7,166 bases of DNA from CAZFLD01 sp964519835 (GTDB lineage Bacteria; Spirochaetota; Spirochaetia; DSM-27196; CAZFLD01), in contig CAZFLD010000139.1 of the NCBI GenBank assembly GCA_964519835.1, positions 1 through 7,166 on the forward strand. The letters run 5' to 3'. The notes below the pieces were generated by a model. The model was not told where the DNA came from and did not search any database. It was given only the letters and a program-made list of their open reading frames with translations. The position numbers and the translations under genes are program-made. This document shows positions 6,480-7,166 of this stretch, piece after piece; the first letter of the stretch is position 1; each line of letters opens with the position of its first letter.

Positions 6480-6575
6480 TTCGTAGCACAAAAAGGGCGG
6501 GCATTCTACCTTAGTTGGGTAACCAAACCTACACCTCAGAGGAGCCCACCCAGGATATGCCGAAAGGAAGACCGG

Positions 6576-7131
6576 ATGCATGTTGCCCGAATTATGGCCA
6601 ACAACGGCCACTCGCAAAAAGACATCGCAGAAAGGCTCGGTGTCAGCGACCGTATGGTGAGAAAGTACCTGAAGCGCGACTTCGGGACAAGATCGCGAAA
6701 ACAACGGCGGAGCATTCTCGCGCCGTTTCACGCGTTCATCGATGAGCTACTCGAAGACGATCCGTTTATCAATCTGGTACCGGTATACGAGCGGCTCCAG
6801 CGGCGTGGATACACCGGTGGAATGACGATTTTGCGGGACTACGCCCGGAGAGTCCGAAAGAGAATCACGACCACGGCGGTCCGTCGGTTTGAAACTGAAC
6901 CGGGACTGCAGGCGCGGGTGGACTGGAAGGAATGCGGTCGATGGAACATCAATGGAGATTTCATCATCAAGCTCTACGCGTTCGTGATGGTGCTGGGCTA
7001 CAGCCGAAAGCCGTTCGTGCTGTTCACGCACCAATATGAAACTCTCGACGGTGCTCAAAGCACACCTGTTGGCGTTTGCATGGTACGGAGCAGTGGCGCG
7101 GGAGATCTTGTACAACAACAAAAACATCTGA
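6576..7131 (+). pseudogene. istA: IS21-family transposase istA, frameshifted N-terminal part
   Basis: The ATG at 6576 is preceded by AAAGGAAG at about five bases. Residues 11-35 form an HTH (HSQKDIAERLGVSDRMVRKYL). The catalytic domain begins with RRFETEPG (103-110) and ARVDW (113-117), where D116 is the probable first DDE aspartate, then LYAFVMVLGYSRKPFVLFT (133-151). After about residue 153 this frame turns to nonsense and ends at 7139. The +1 frame from 7036 restores the family pattern (MKLSTVLKAHLLAFAWYGAV, then AREILYNN) until TGA at 7129-7131. There YNN replaces the usual YDN, whose Asp is the second catalytic residue. Against a typical length of 400-530 residues, this copy has one frameshift, a stop and a probable active-site loss, so it looks dead. 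Confidence 0.8.
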
Positions 7132-7166
7132 AGGAGTGATGTATGCCCCAAAGTCAAGGTATCCCG

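Larger units (their letters stand above)
6441..7166 (+). mobile_element. IS21-type insertion sequence, left part (runs off the window)
   Basis: The IS21-family istA homologue on the + strand is preceded by about 135 noncoding bases that begin where the IS1182-type transposase loses its family resemblance. IS21 ends start with TG, and TGATAAAGTTCCGGAATTC (6441-6459) fits that position. Repeated TTCCG motifs and an AGCGGA-N8-TCCGCT dyad (6460-6479) lie just inside, as expected of the multiple end repeats in this family. The right end and istB are outside the window. The family is supported by the protein; the left boundary is inference. Confidence 0.6.

Noticed and set aside
6375..6731. A 118-codon minus-strand open frame across the IS junction
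   Set aside because: It crosses both elements in a frame different from the transposase fragment and is low in recognisable motifs. It is a chance frame.
6557..6745. An ATG at 6557 (MPKGRPDACC...) as an earlier istA start joined by frameshift
   Set aside because: The MPKGRPD beginning is tempting, but the ATG at 6576 has a good ribosome binding site and needs no frameshift, so the simpler start was kept.
7118..7166. A third istA frame continuing after 7118 (KTSEGVMYAPKSRYP)
   Set aside because: It does not resemble the sequence expected after the YDN motif of IS21 transposases, and too little sequence remains to judge.
1..7166. CRISPR arrays, tRNA or rRNA genes, retron or toxin-antitoxin systems
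   Set aside because: No regularly spaced repeats, tRNA-like cloverleaf or rRNA-like conserved stretch was seen. All sizeable coding space is accounted for by transport, regulation, sulfatase and insertion-sequence genes.

Overview
The window holds a compact sugar-uptake and sulfatase operon followed by damaged insertion-sequence DNA. The likely host is a free-living bacterium with moderately high GC. The substrate-binding protein has an N-terminal region ending in WAGGSPD with no lipobox cysteine, a style common in Spirochaeta-type spirochaetes. That taxonomic hint is an inference and is not proven here.

Bases 1-177 are a control region. They contain a GC-rich hairpin, a strong sigma70-like promoter (TTGACA, 17 bp, CAGAAT), and a 22-bp inverted repeat (AATGATC-N8-GATCATT) lying at or just after the expected transcription start. 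Next come five elements on the + strand: a family 1 substrate-binding protein (178-1446), a strong intercistronic hairpin (about 1469-1506), two inner-membrane permeases of the MalF/UgpA and MalG/UgpE types (1544-2419 and 2424-3317), a ROK-family repressor with a winged HTH (GTG start, 3330-4556), and a cytoplasmic type I sulfatase with the CxPxR formylglycine motif (4590-6053). From 1544 on, the gaps between genes are 4, 12 and 33 bases, so these genes are probably co-transcribed. No ATPase subunit is present, so the transporter probably borrows a shared MsmX/UgpC-type ATPase encoded elsewhere.

The simplest working model is that the binding protein captures a sugar, possibly a sulfated mono- or oligosaccharide. 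The two permeases import it, the sulfatase removes sulfate in the cytoplasm, and the ROK protein senses the sugar and represses the promoter through the inverted repeat. The substrate cannot be read from the sequence.

From the sulfatase stop codon to the end is mobile-element DNA. A C-terminal fragment of an IS1182-type DDE transposase lies on the minus strand (6175 to about 6440). It is cut by an IS21-type element whose istA gene begins at 6576 on the + strand. That istA is frameshifted near 7036 and then stopped at 7129, so both transposases look inactive.
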